The position numbers and the translations under genes were made by a program. Below are positions 8,434 through 16,348 of a stretch of DNA of 64,000 bases, in pieces; position 1 is the stretch's first letter; the number at the start of each line of letters is the position of its first letter. Source of the stretch: an uncultured Oligoflexales bacterium. GTDB taxonomy: Bacteria > Bdellovibrionota_B > Oligoflexia > Oligoflexales > JAPPIL01. The notes under the pieces were generated by a model. It was not told where the DNA came from and ran no database searches. It saw only the letters and a program-made list of their open reading frames with translations. The stretch spans positions 2,634,001-2,698,000 of the forward strand of contig OY282434.1 in the NCBI GenBank assembly GCA_958296095.1, written 5' to 3'.

Positions 8434-9602
8434 TGACTTGGTGGTCAAGCGAAAGCGAGCTGCGAAAAGAGCAGAGATCCTACTTAGCGCAAATCTCCGT
8501 TGTCTTGGCACGGCGCAGACCTACCGAGAAACTCTCCCCTGAGATAGGTGCAAGCACATGCCCTATGCAAAGAAATAATCTGGTTGCAGTGTTGGCAGTG
8601 TTTGTGGTCGAGTTTTCGTACGGTCTCGCCGTGCCGTTCATGGAGCTCTCGGCAGGCAAGTTTGAGTGCAATAACGAGAGGTCTGAGAACAAGCAGCGAG
8701 CTAGCAAGCGAGCGATACAAAGAGTCGCAGCGCAGCCTATCAAGGGGCCGGGAGGTGAGTTACGCACCGACATCATAGTGCAGCTACCTTTGTGGGGCAT
8801 CACAGACAGGATCGTCATCCTGTCAATAATTCTTGAGCATAAGAGCTATAAGGATCGTGATGCTGTCTTGCAAGCCATGGAATACTACGTGGCGGAATGC
8901 AAGGCGCGCAGCAAAAGGCGGAGGCGGCAGCCAGGCGAACCCTATGAGTTGATAATACCTGTAATTCTGCTGTGCTGTGAGGATAAGGACTACGAGCCAC
9001 CGCAGGATTACCTCAGTTGGGAGTTTGGCAGCGAGGAGATTCCGCCAGAGCTGGCAGCGCTTGCGGATGACTTGCCGGTGATGCGCTGCAAGGTATTCAA
9101 TCTCAGAAAACCGCCCCTCAGCGAGCTGTGGACGAAGGCGGGGAGCAGTGCTATCATCATCTATGTTATGGCGGAGTTGTGGGGCATGGACGAAGATAAG
9201 ATAGCCTTGATCATTGAGAAAATTGAAGGGCTTGAACGAGAAGAGGGGCAGTTTTTGGGCAACATGCTAATGGATTATTGTGATGCGGCCGATAGGGGGG
9301 TGAAGCGCCAGGATTTTGATCGTGTTGATCGTAAGCGCTGGCCGCACAAGCAAGAGGAGGAGCGATTCGTGCCAACGATGTATTTTGGACTGGAACGAGC
9401 TGAGCGACGCGGCTTGCAGAAGGGCAAGCAGCTGGGCATCGAGCAGGGTGAACAGCTGGGATTGCAGAAGGGCGTCGAGCAAAAGCAGATGGAGGCTGCC
9501 CAGCTAATGCTTAGCGATGGCGTGCCTGAGGCTCAGGTGTGCAAATTTTTGAAATTGACCAAGAAAGAGCTGACGGCAATCAAGCGAAAATTAAAAAATT
9601 AA
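8427..9602 (+). CDS. Rpn-family PD-(D/E)XK nuclease-like protein, N-terminus replaced by repeat sequence
   Basis: The frame is open for 391 codons from ATG 8427. Roughly the first 105 residues are translated repeat (8490-8745) rather than the family's usual N-terminal segment. From about residue 107 it looks like the Rpn/YhgA-like recombination-promoting nuclease family. RTDIIVQLPL, a hydrophobic strand and SIILEHKSY supply Asp and ExK of the nuclease core, and a Gln/Gly-rich C-terminal tail follows (GLQKGKQLGIEQGEQLG). The good ribosome-binding site GGAGG overlaps ATG 8427 itself and serves GTG 8441, which is in another frame, so the fused frame may be poorly translated. Probably a gene broken by repeat insertion that happens to remain open. 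Alternative: a functional chimera. Confidence 0.6.
   Translation: MEVTWWSSESELRKEQRSYLAQISVVLARRRPTEKLSPEIGASTCPMQRNNLVAVLAVFVVEFSYGLAVPFMELSAGKFECNNERSENKQRASKRAIQRVAAQPIKGPGGELRTDIIVQLPLWGITDRIVILSIILEHKSYKDRDAVLQAMEYYVAECKARSKRRRRQPGEPYELIIPVILLCCEDKDYEPPQDYLSWEFGSEEIPPELAALADDLPVMRCKVFNLRKPPLSELWTKAGSSAIIIYVMAELWGMDEDKIALIIEKIEGLEREEGQFLGNMLMDYCDAADRGVKRQDFDRVDRKRWPHKQEEERFVPTMYFGLERAERRGLQKGKQLGIEQGEQLGLQKGVEQKQMEAAQLMLSDGVPEAQVCKFLKLTKKELTAIKRKLKN
8490..8745 (+). repeat. Repeat copy lying inside the Rpn reading frame
   Basis: About 256 bp matching cluster 1 module order (CTCCGTTGTCTTGGCACGGC, ACCGAGAAACTC, hairpin module, GAGCTCTCGGCAGGCAAG, AGCGAGCTAGCAAGCGAGCG). It is open in the frame of the downstream nuclease body and joins it near 8745. 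Confidence 0.85.
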
Positions 9603-9624
9603 AGATTTCAGTCAATTTTCCCAA

Positions 9625-10525
9625 GCATGCCACTGCCATTCATGGAGCTCTTGGTCGGCAAGAGGTGGGAGGCAACCGCGAGAAGGCTTGGGGGCAAGGA
9701 CACCACTTAGCACAAGCCTCCGTTGTCTTGGCACGGGGCAGACCTGCCGAGAAACTCTCCCCCCGAATATGTACAAACACATGCCTTGTGCAAAAAAATA
9801 ACCTGGTTGCAGCATTGGCAATATCTGCGGTCGTTTTCGCACGGTCTCACCGTGCCGTTCATAGAGCTCTCGGTAGGCAAGAGGTGAGAGCAACCGCCGA
9901 GAGGCCTGAGAACATGCAGCGAGCTAGCAAGCGAGCGATACAAAAAGCAGCGTAGCGAGCGAAGCGAGCTAGGAAGCGAGCGTTACAAAAAAGCCGCGTA
10001 GCGCAGCTGGGCGAGGCGCAGCCCTATCGAGAAACTTGGAGGCAAGGACACCACTTAGCCCATGCCTCCGTTGTCTTGGCACGGCGCAGCCCTACCGAGA
10101 AACTCCCCACGAATATGTGCAAGCACATGCCATATGCAAAGAAATAATCTGAACGCGATATCAAGAGGTCTGAGCGCAAGGAGCGAGCTAGGAAGCGAGC
10201 GGGACAAAAAGCCGTAGCGCAGCGAACGGTCTCCCCGCGCCGTTCATAAAGCCCTCGGTCGGCAAGAGGTGTGGGCAACCGCCGAGAGGTCTGAGGGCAG
10301 GCAGAGAGGGCGCGCAGAGTGGCCTGAGAACATGCAGCGAGCTAGGAAGCGAGCGATACAAAAAGCAGCGTAGCGAGCGAAGCGAGCTAGGAAGCGAGCG
10401 ATACAAAAAGCAGCGTAGCGAGCGAAGCGAGCTAGGAAGCGAGCGATACAAAAAGCAGCGTAGCGAGCGAAGCGAGCTAGGAAGCGAGCGGGACAAAAAG
10501 CAGCGCGTAGCGCGCAGCATGTGCA
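9625..10525 (+). repeat. Mosaic repeat cluster 2 (plus orientation)
   Basis: Fills the gap after the Rpn gene. It carries two full module series and shares about 370 bp (10031-10400) with cluster 1 at near identity, indicating recent duplication. It ends in a 45-bp tandem array. No gene is supported here. Confidence 0.9.
10336..10505 (+). repeat. 45-bp tandem repeat, 3 full units plus partial
   Basis: Units at 10336-10380, 10381-10425 and 10426-10470, and a partial one to about 10505. Each begins AGCGAGCTAGGAAGCGAGCG and continues through ACAAAAAGCAGCG. The period is a multiple of three, so any reading frame passes unchanged. Confidence 0.95.
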
Positions 10526-10546
10526 TGAGGAGATGACAAAAAAATA

Positions 10547-10575
10547 TTGACAAGCTGTATTAGCTAAGCTTACAC
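10547..10575 (+). promoter_or_regulatory. Possible promoter of the paralog/ABC/surE operon
   Basis: A consensus -35 TTGACA (10547-10552) is followed after 17 nt by TTACAC (10570-10575), a poor -10. It lies just past the repeat cluster and about 50 bp before the first gene of the operon. Confidence 0.35.
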
Positions 10576-10624
10576 AACCCCCACTGTCTTTTTGGGTTTA
10601 ATGCTTTCGTGGGGAGATTCTGTG

Positions 10625-11281
10625 ATGCGAAGTCTGTTTCTTGCTGTATTTATGAGCGGCGCGCTATCGGTGACGAGTGCTAGCGCGACACCAGCTCGCC
10701 TGGTTCAGGGGAGCGTCAGCGAATTGCGGACAGCTGCCAAAGGCTGGCTACAAAATCTGTCATCGCGAGCACTGCAGACCGTCACCGCAGCAGGCGCAGC
10801 AGGCCTCATCGTTTGCAGCGGTTTGACGATGGCTGGCTGCGATCGCGGCCGATCTGTACTCGATGTTACTAGCGCCGAATATGTCGATCCCGGTGACGAG
10901 AATGCGGGGCAATATGTCAACTTCTACATCGACAACCAGCTCTACGAAGGCTACTGGGAACTTACCCCCGACGGTCAGCTGCTGATCGAAATTGACGATG
11001 GCTACGACAGACTTGTGCTGCTTGAATACATGACGGGGCGACTGATTCGCAATCATCCCGATGTCGGAGCTGAGGTGGTTGTGCAAGGGCTGAGGAACGG
11101 CCGCGATGTCGATAAATATGGCGAAGTTGTCGAGGTCTATGACAACGGCTTCTACATTGTGGTGATCGATGAGGTGGTATACGTCCACAACAACCTCAGT
11201 ATTTCCACCAACGAAACCTTGCTCGCCAGCCCTGACGCTTTACCAGAGGATGGCGGGATTCAGTTTCTTGACGACGAGTAA
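10625..11281 (+). CDS. Small envelope protein, paralog A of three
   Basis: 218 aa from ATG 10625, preceded by GGGGAG. A Sec signal peptide (about residues 1-22, ending ASA) is followed by a 30-residue amphipathic stretch. A second hydrophobic segment (about 52-72) carries two cysteines, Cys64 and Cys72; the latter sits in a lipobox-like LTMAGC. The rest is a beta-rich acidic domain with YVNFYIDNQLYEGY and VVEVYDNGFYIVVI. The genes at 13048 and 13842 share the whole layout, so this is a local family. I recognise no database family. It lies 11 bp before the ABC transporter ATPase, suggesting a partner or substrate of that transporter. Confidence 0.7.
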   Translation: MRSLFLAVFMSGALSVTSASATPARLVQGSVSELRTAAKGWLQNLSSRALQTVTAAGAAGLIVCSGLTMAGCDRGRSVLDVTSAEYVDPGDENAGQYVNFYIDNQLYEGYWELTPDGQLLIEIDDGYDRLVLLEYMTGRLIRNHPDVGAEVVVQGLRNGRDVDKYGEVVEVYDNGFYIVVIDEVVYVHNNLSISTNETLLASPDALPEDGGIQFLDDE

Positions 11282-11292
11282 CCAAGACTGCT

Positions 11293-12228
11293 TTGAAACC
11301 ACCTGCACTCAAGGTCGAAGGACTTACCAAGGTTTACGCGCCAGAAACTGTGGCCCTGCAAGACGTGAGTTTTGAGATCGATGAGGGCAGCTTCTTCGCG
11401 CTCCTCGGCCCCAACGGTGCAGGCAAGTCAACCACCATCGGCATCATTACCAGTCTGGTTACCCGCACCGCCGGGCAAGTGACCGTGTTCGGGCATGACC
11501 TCGACCGCGATCGCACGCAGGTGAAGGAGATGATCGGTGTCGTGCCGCAAGAATTTAATTTTAACATCTTTGAAAAGGCGGGCGATGTCGTAAGAAATCA
11601 AGCAGGCTACTTCGGTCTGTCCCGTGACGAAGCTCGTCAACGCAGTACGGCGGTGCTAAAAAAACTGAAACTGTGGTACAAGCGCCATTCCGCCTCTCGC
11701 AGTCTCTCAGGTGGGATGAAGCGTCGTCTGATGCTAGCCCGTGCCCTCGTCAACCACCCGCGCCTGCTAATTCTCGATGAACCGTCGGCAGGGGCAGACG
11801 TTGAGATCAGATACCAAATGTGGGACTTACTAAAAGAACTGAACGAAAGCGGCACCACCATTATCCTCACCACCCATTATCTCGAAGAAGTCGAAAAGCT
11901 GTGCGATCACGTCGCTATCATTGACAAGGGTCGGATTGTTGAAGATTCCCCCCTCAACACCCTGCTGGCAAAACTGCGCAGCCAATCCTTCCTCATCGCA
12001 GTTGAGAACGGGGCCACCCCACAGGCGACAAGACCGCTACCCAACGGCACAGATGCGTATAAGATTACCAAAATTGACAACCACACGCTGGAAATAAACA
12101 TCACCGCCGTTGACATGCTCGGCGATGCCCTCAACAAATTGAGTGCCGCGGGCATCAAAATTAAAAACATCACCAACAAAACCAACCGCATCGAACAACT
12201 GTTCCTCAATCTGACCACGAGGCAATAG
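11293..12228 (+). CDS. ABC-2 type transporter ATP-binding protein (YadG-like)
   Basis: 311 aa from a TTG start 11 bp after paralog A. Walker A GPNGAGKST, signature LSGGMKRR and Walker B LLILDEPSAGAD are all intact, and HYLEEVEKL gives the H-loop. The order and C-terminal extension (to ITNKTNRIEQLFLNLT) match YadG/NodI-type export ATPases. Its permease starts 3 bp downstream. It probably powers export or an envelope step connected with the three paralogous small proteins that surround the pair. Confidence 0.9.
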   Translation: MKPPALKVEGLTKVYAPETVALQDVSFEIDEGSFFALLGPNGAGKSTTIGIITSLVTRTAGQVTVFGHDLDRDRTQVKEMIGVVPQEFNFNIFEKAGDVVRNQAGYFGLSRDEARQRSTAVLKKLKLWYKRHSASRSLSGGMKRRLMLARALVNHPRLLILDEPSAGADVEIRYQMWDLLKELNESGTTIILTTHYLEEVEKLCDHVAIIDKGRIVEDSPLNTLLAKLRSQSFLIAVENGATPQATRPLPNGTDAYKITKIDNHTLEINITAVDMLGDALNKLSAAGIKIKNITNKTNRIEQLFLNLTTRQ

Positions 12229-12231
12229 CGG

Positions 12232-13005
12232 ATGGGATTCAAGCGCCAATGCTTCGCCCTCTACACCTTGATGCACAAGGAATGTGTGCGCGTCGTCAGG
12301 ATCTGGAGTCAATCAATCATTCCCCCCGCCATCACTATGACGTTGTATTTTATCGTCTTTGGCAAGCTCATCGGTGATAAAATCAGCATGGCGGAAGGCT
12401 TCTCCTACATGCAGTTCATCACGCCAGGCCTGATTATGCTGAGTATCATTTCCAACTCCTACATGAACGTCTGCTCGTCTCTCTTCAGCCTTAAATTCCA
12501 AAAAAGCATCGAAGAACTGCTGGTCGCCCCCATCAGTAACTTCTGCATCGTGCTCGGCTTCGCAGGCGGAGGCATCTTTCGTGGTCTGCTGACTGGCACA
12601 ACCGTCTGTATCATCTCCCTGCTGTTCACCAAACTCCAAATCCACAGCTGGTTCATCATTATCGCCTTCTCCATCCTCACCGCCCTGACCTTCTCGCTCG
12701 GCGGCTTCCTCAACGCCCTGTTTGCGAAAAAATTCGATGACATTGCCATCGTGCCCACCTTCATCCTCATCCCCTTGACTTACCTCGGTGGCGTGTTCTA
12801 CAGCATCAACACCCTGCCCGAAATCTGGCAAAGAGTTTCCCTTGCTAACCCTATTCTCTACATGATAAACGGCTTCCGTTATGGTTTTCTCGGTGTCAGT
12901 GACATGAGTGTCTACACTGGCTTTGCCATTCTCACGGCCTTTGCCGCGGCGCTGTTTTGCCTGAATGTTTTTCTGCTCCACAAAGGCACAGGCACAAGGA
13001 CTTGA
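12232..13005 (+). CDS. ABC-2 type transporter permease (YadH-like)
   Basis: 257 aa with six predicted membrane helices. The ABC-2 permease signature region includes FDDIAIVPTFILIPLTYLGG, followed by VFYSINTLPEIWQRVSLANP (the usual GxF/Y...LP.....P element). It starts 3 bp after the ATPase stop and ends 42 bp before paralog B. It forms the membrane channel of the YadGH-type pair. Substrate unknown. Confidence 0.9.
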   Translation: MGFKRQCFALYTLMHKECVRVVRIWSQSIIPPAITMTLYFIVFGKLIGDKISMAEGFSYMQFITPGLIMLSIISNSYMNVCSSLFSLKFQKSIEELLVAPISNFCIVLGFAGGGIFRGLLTGTTVCIISLLFTKLQIHSWFIIIAFSILTALTFSLGGFLNALFAKKFDDIAIVPTFILIPLTYLGGVFYSINTLPEIWQRVSLANPILYMINGFRYGFLGVSDMSVYTGFAILTAFAAALFCLNVFLLHKGTGTRT

Positions 13006-13047
13006 CGGCCGGCAGCACGAACAAGACACGGGGTGGAATTTATTGCC

Positions 13048-13764
13048 ATGAAGAAGATAATCCCTGCGCTGTTCTGCATCGCCTTCGTCTTCAGCACTAC
13101 CACCGCGTCAGCACGAGGCAAGCGGCTCGTCACCCGCATTACCCAAGCTATCGGCTTCAAGGTAGGTAGTCATCCTCTGCGGAGCAAGACCGGCACGCGC
13201 ACCGCAACAAGAATGCAAACGCTGCTGACAGGTGCACTAGCATGTGCCATGTTTTCCTGTGCGGCAGTGAAACCCCATGACGTGCTCTATACCCTCGGTG
13301 TTCTCAACCCTAGCAGTGCCATGCAAGCCGAAACTATCGCTGATGCCGTGCTCGCCGCCCGACGTGATTTTGACCACGAGGGCGAAGGGACGACGATAAT
13401 TCATAACCACGTCTATGCCATCAAGTCGGTCGAACCCAAGGTTATCCTTGCTGAAGTTGTCAAAGACGGCAACGGAGTCCTTACCTTGCGACGCTACACC
13501 GATAAATACGAAATGACCGTCATCTCCGACGCAGTTGAAGGTTATCTCCTCGATGACCACCCACACATCGGGCGTATCGTAGAACTAACCAGTGATGCGG
13601 TGGGTATCTCCCATCTCAACGGTGCTGTCTTTGCCGTCTACACCAACGGCATCCATGCTATCAAAATTTTCAGCAAGACTGACCTCGATGGCAAGCAAGA
13701 AGCATTGCACAGGAAGGACGATGCCCCCCATGTTCGTTTCGCCTACGAACATCAACTGCGATAA
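13048..13764 (+). CDS. Small envelope protein, paralog B of three
   Basis: 238 aa from ATG 13048 rather than the upstream GTG at 13033, because a normal signal peptide follows (MKKIIPALFC... to ASA, about residue 22). After a basic stretch, a second hydrophobic segment (about 57-71) carries Cys66 and Cys71 (CAMFSC). The C-terminal domain aligns with paralogs A and C through an HP..G motif (DDHPHIGRIVEL) and VFAVYTNGIHAIKI. It sits directly behind the ABC permease. Divergence from A and C is considerable, so the duplication is old. No known family recognised. Confidence 0.65.
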   Translation: MKKIIPALFCIAFVFSTTTASARGKRLVTRITQAIGFKVGSHPLRSKTGTRTATRMQTLLTGALACAMFSCAAVKPHDVLYTLGVLNPSSAMQAETIADAVLAARRDFDHEGEGTTIIHNHVYAIKSVEPKVILAEVVKDGNGVLTLRRYTDKYEMTVISDAVEGYLLDDHPHIGRIVELTSDAVGISHLNGAVFAVYTNGIHAIKIFSKTDLDGKQEALHRKDDAPHVRFAYEHQLR

Positions 13765-13841
13765 AACTTGACAGCGCCTGCCTGATGATTTAAGCCCACC
13801 CCCGTCAAGTATTTCATCTACAGGATTATTGGGGGGGAGCT

Positions 13842-14510
13842 ATGCGGGTGAGAAGCGGTATATTGGTACTTGCAACAGTAGCGTTGTTCGGCCTAGCTAC
13901 GGCAGGTCACAGTAAAAATGGTCGTCTGTTTAACGCCGTGCAAAAGCGCATGACAAGTCTGTCGCAGGGGGCAAAGCGGCTGTTCATCAAGGGTGATGGC
14001 GAGTATGCCTTAGCGCAAAAACTCGTTGCGGGTGCTAGCCTCATGCTAATTGCTTGCACGGGCGGCATATCCTGCGGGGGGAGCGCCTTGCTGGGGGTTA
14101 CACAAGAGCAGCAGTATGTGCGCAGTCCTGAAGAAATTCTCGGTCGCCATGTGCACTTTGTCATCAATGGGCGTGACTACGTCGGTTACGTTGCCGATGC
14201 GCCCGCGTCCGACGAAGTCAGTATTGACCTCTACGACGGCAGCATCATGTCTGCCAAGATAAGCCAAGTGCGCGGCGTGCGTATAGAAATGCACCATGAT
14301 GAGCAGCGGCAGGTGATCATCGCGGGGCACGAGAAGGGGCGGGAGCTCCTACACGCTTTTGTGATTGCAGTCTACGATAGTGGTGCATACGAGCTCTTGG
14401 TCGGTGCATACGTAGATCACGATGGCAATGTCCAGGTCATGAAATTTCCTTACGTAGTCATTACCTCTTTTGAAAATATTATCTCTGTTTTTGGAGAGCC
14501 GCTCGATTGA
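13842..14510 (+). CDS. Small envelope protein, paralog C of three
   Basis: 222 aa with a strong GGGGGGAG ribosome-binding site before ATG 13842. The signal peptide ends near ATAG (residue 22). A basic region with KRLFIKGDG follows, then a hydrophobic segment (about 58-72) with Cys72 and Cys78. The beta domain has GRHVHFVINGRDYVGY and FVIAVYDSGAYELLVG, clearly matching paralog A. Its TGA overlaps the TTG start of surE. Function unknown; context ties it to the ABC exporter. Confidence 0.7.
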   Translation: MRVRSGILVLATVALFGLATAGHSKNGRLFNAVQKRMTSLSQGAKRLFIKGDGEYALAQKLVAGASLMLIACTGGISCGGSALLGVTQEQQYVRSPEEILGRHVHFVINGRDYVGYVADAPASDEVSIDLYDGSIMSAKISQVRGVRIEMHHDEQRQVIIAGHEKGRELLHAFVIAVYDSGAYELLVGAYVDHDGNVQVMKFPYVVITSFENIISVFGEPLD

Positions 14511-15262
14511 AAATTTTACTGACCAACGACGATGGTATCAATGCTGAAGGTCTAGCCACTGCTATTGCGGTGGCTGAGGCTCGTGGTGATTTTCTTGCCG
14601 TGGCCCCGTTCACAGAACAGTCGGGCAAGAGTCACTCGATTACCAAGGACGAGCCCCTGCGCTTGCGTAAGATGCGAGAACATGTTTACGCACTCGGCGG
14701 CACACCTGCCGACTGTGTCAAGTTTGCCCTGCACGAATTACTCATGGACACCAAGCCTGACCTGGTTATCAGCGGCATCAATCACGGGGCAAACCTCGGC
14801 CAAGATACCATCTATTCAGGCACGGTTGCCGCGGCGATCGAAGCCGCTATGAACAGCCTGCCCGCCATTGCCCTGTCACTCTGTGGTCTACCGCCCTACC
14901 ATTTTGACACCGCAGAAGCAGTGCTACGTCGTGTCATCGCCAAGTTTGCCGCCCAGGTGCCTGACGGACGTGTCCTCAACGTCAACATTCCCAATATTGC
15001 CCTCGATGCTGTCAAAGGCATGCGCTTTGCCACACTCGGCACACGTCACTACGAGAAAAAATTCTACCAAGCACCCAACCCCCGCAACATTCCCTACTAC
15101 TGGATGGGTTGGACTTTCGGGGGCTTCGACGACAAAAGTCCTGGCAGCGACTGCGTCACCGTTGACGAGGGCTATGTCAGCCTCTCGATGCTCAAGCCGT
15201 CACTGATTGATCGCACTACCAACGAAAAATTCACCCACAAGTATGGTTTGATTGATTTTTGA
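14507..15262 (+). CDS. surE: 5'-nucleotidase SurE
   Basis: 251 aa from a TTG overlapping the previous stop as TTGA. The N-terminal metal-binding motif LLTNDDGINAEGL, GTPADCVKFAL and SGINHGANLGQDTIYSGT are diagnostic of SurE, a metal-dependent 5'/3'-nucleotidase of the survival-protein family. Length is typical. It hydrolyses nucleoside monophosphates in the cytoplasm and is linked to stationary-phase survival. Here it is the last gene of the paralog/ABC operon. Confidence 0.95.
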   Translation: MKILLTNDDGINAEGLATAIAVAEARGDFLAVAPFTEQSGKSHSITKDEPLRLRKMREHVYALGGTPADCVKFALHELLMDTKPDLVISGINHGANLGQDTIYSGTVAAAIEAAMNSLPAIALSLCGLPPYHFDTAEAVLRRVIAKFAAQVPDGRVLNVNIPNIALDAVKGMRFATLGTRHYEKKFYQAPNPRNIPYYWMGWTFGGFDDKSPGSDCVTVDEGYVSLSMLKPSLIDRTTNEKFTHKYGLIDF

Positions 15263-15289
15263 CCCGCACCGAACTGCATATGTGTGCGC

Positions 15290-15319
15290 ACAAAAAAACA
15301 CACTCCCGGCAGGGAGTGG
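15290..15319 (-). terminator. Rho-independent terminator
   Basis: Read on the minus strand, CACTCCC-tgcc-GGGAGTG is a perfect 7-bp hairpin followed by TGTTTTTTT. It terminates the minus-strand lipoprotein gene that ends at 15440. No T-tract follows on the plus strand, so surE is not served. Confidence 0.75.
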
Positions 15320-15439
15320 CGACGAAAGACAAGTTTTATGGGGAGGGGCAAATAGACTTGAAGATCGCCGTCACTTCTGCCGGTAGCGCGCACAGGAAGA
15401 AGAATCGCTAGCCGCGATCCTCCGTCCTGAAGCCTTTAA

Positions 15440-16237
15440 TTAATAGATACTGTAAGTTCTTCGGTAGCCTACTGTTCGTTGGGGGCAGTAGACGAAGTAC
15501 CTGAAGCCACTGGGCTGGTAATAGGTGGTATTGTAGGGGCGATAGTTACCCCACCACAGGTTGGGATAATAGACAGAACGGTAATACGGACGATAGTACC
15601 TATACCAATAGGTCACCGGATAGGACTGCCTATAGCCGTAGTTGTAAACGAGCGGGCTGTTGTAGTAGCGATGACGATAGCCACCATCATGCCGATACCC
15701 ACGATAGCCATGCTTGCCATGGTGATAGCCATGCTTGCCATGGTGATACCCACGTTTGCCATGCCGATACCCACGTTTGCCATGATAGCCATGCTTGCCA
15801 TGGTGACCATACATATCTGGATCGTGCTGCGTTGAGTAGTGACGGCCACGCTCATAGTCTCTCGCGACGTGCCGCAGATTGTGTGCCACACGCGCACGAT
15901 TGGAGCTTCGCCCCTCACCCCACACAGAGGCCATCCGCTCACCGCTGAGCTGCTCTTGACCAAGATCTCGGTCGAAGTGCTTGACCTCCGCCTGTGCACC
16001 AGCACGCGGCTCACCCTTGGCATCGACTGGCACTCGCACCACCATGCTCTGCGGCAAGTTGGCATGCTCCGCCTTCAATTGCTGTCGATCGTCACTTGGG
16101 AAACGCTCAACATCGTTGAGATCATCGAGAAAAACCGGATGGTCACGCCGCTCATCGGCACAACCGATCACCGTCAACGCCAACAGTGTCACACCACTGA
16201 CAAAACTCCTGGCAGAAAAAATAATACTCATAATCAT
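15440..16237 (-). CDS. Lipoprotein with His/Gly/Lys/Tyr tandem repeats
   Basis: 265 aa. GGAGG precedes two candidate ATGs; the second (16231) has the better spacing. The lipobox LTVIGC gives a lipid-anchored Cys at residue 26. The middle (about 140-190) consists of HGKHGYHHGKHGY-like heptads and the C-terminus is rich in Tyr, Arg and Pro, with a CPQR near the end. No enzyme motif is seen. His-rich repeats suggest metal binding and the Tyr-rich tail suggests surface or cross-linked structure; both are inference. A single gene with its own terminator at 15290-15319. Confidence 0.75.
   Translation of the reverse strand: MIMSIIFSARSFVSGVTLLALTVIGCADERRDHPVFLDDLNDVERFPSDDRQQLKAEHANLPQSMVVRVPVDAKGEPRAGAQAEVKHFDRDLGQEQLSGERMASVWGEGRSSNRARVAHNLRHVARDYERGRHYSTQHDPDMYGHHGKHGYHGKRGYRHGKRGYHHGKHGYHHGKHGYRGYRHDGGYRHRYYNSPLVYNYGYRQSYPVTYWYRYYRPYYRSVYYPNLWWGNYRPYNTTYYQPSGFRYFVYCPQRTVGYRRTYSIY
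15703..15804 (-). repeat. 21-bp tandem repeat coding HGKHGYH-type units
   Basis: Units of 21 bp at 15703, 15724 and 15745, a shortened 18-bp unit at 15766, and another at 15784. They encode seven-residue His/Gly/Lys/Tyr units within the lipoprotein gene, so copy-number slippage would keep the frame. Confidence 0.9.
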
Positions 16238-16348
16238 GTCCTCCTTCGCTAATATCTGACCATAACAAACAGACGAGGGTATATCAGCATGGGACGATAC
16301 CTTTCAAGCAAAAAACAAATTATTTTTTAACTATTTATTAATGCTGGA

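Noticed and set aside
7480-10525. Integron or attC cassette array
   Set aside because: No integrase gene and no attC core sites; modules do not separate genes as cassettes.
12313-13029. 238-codon minus-strand frame
   Set aside because: It lies wholly antisense to the ABC-2 permease gene, which has clear family motifs; its composition (acidic, Gln/Asp-rich) is that of a reverse complement of membrane-helix codons.
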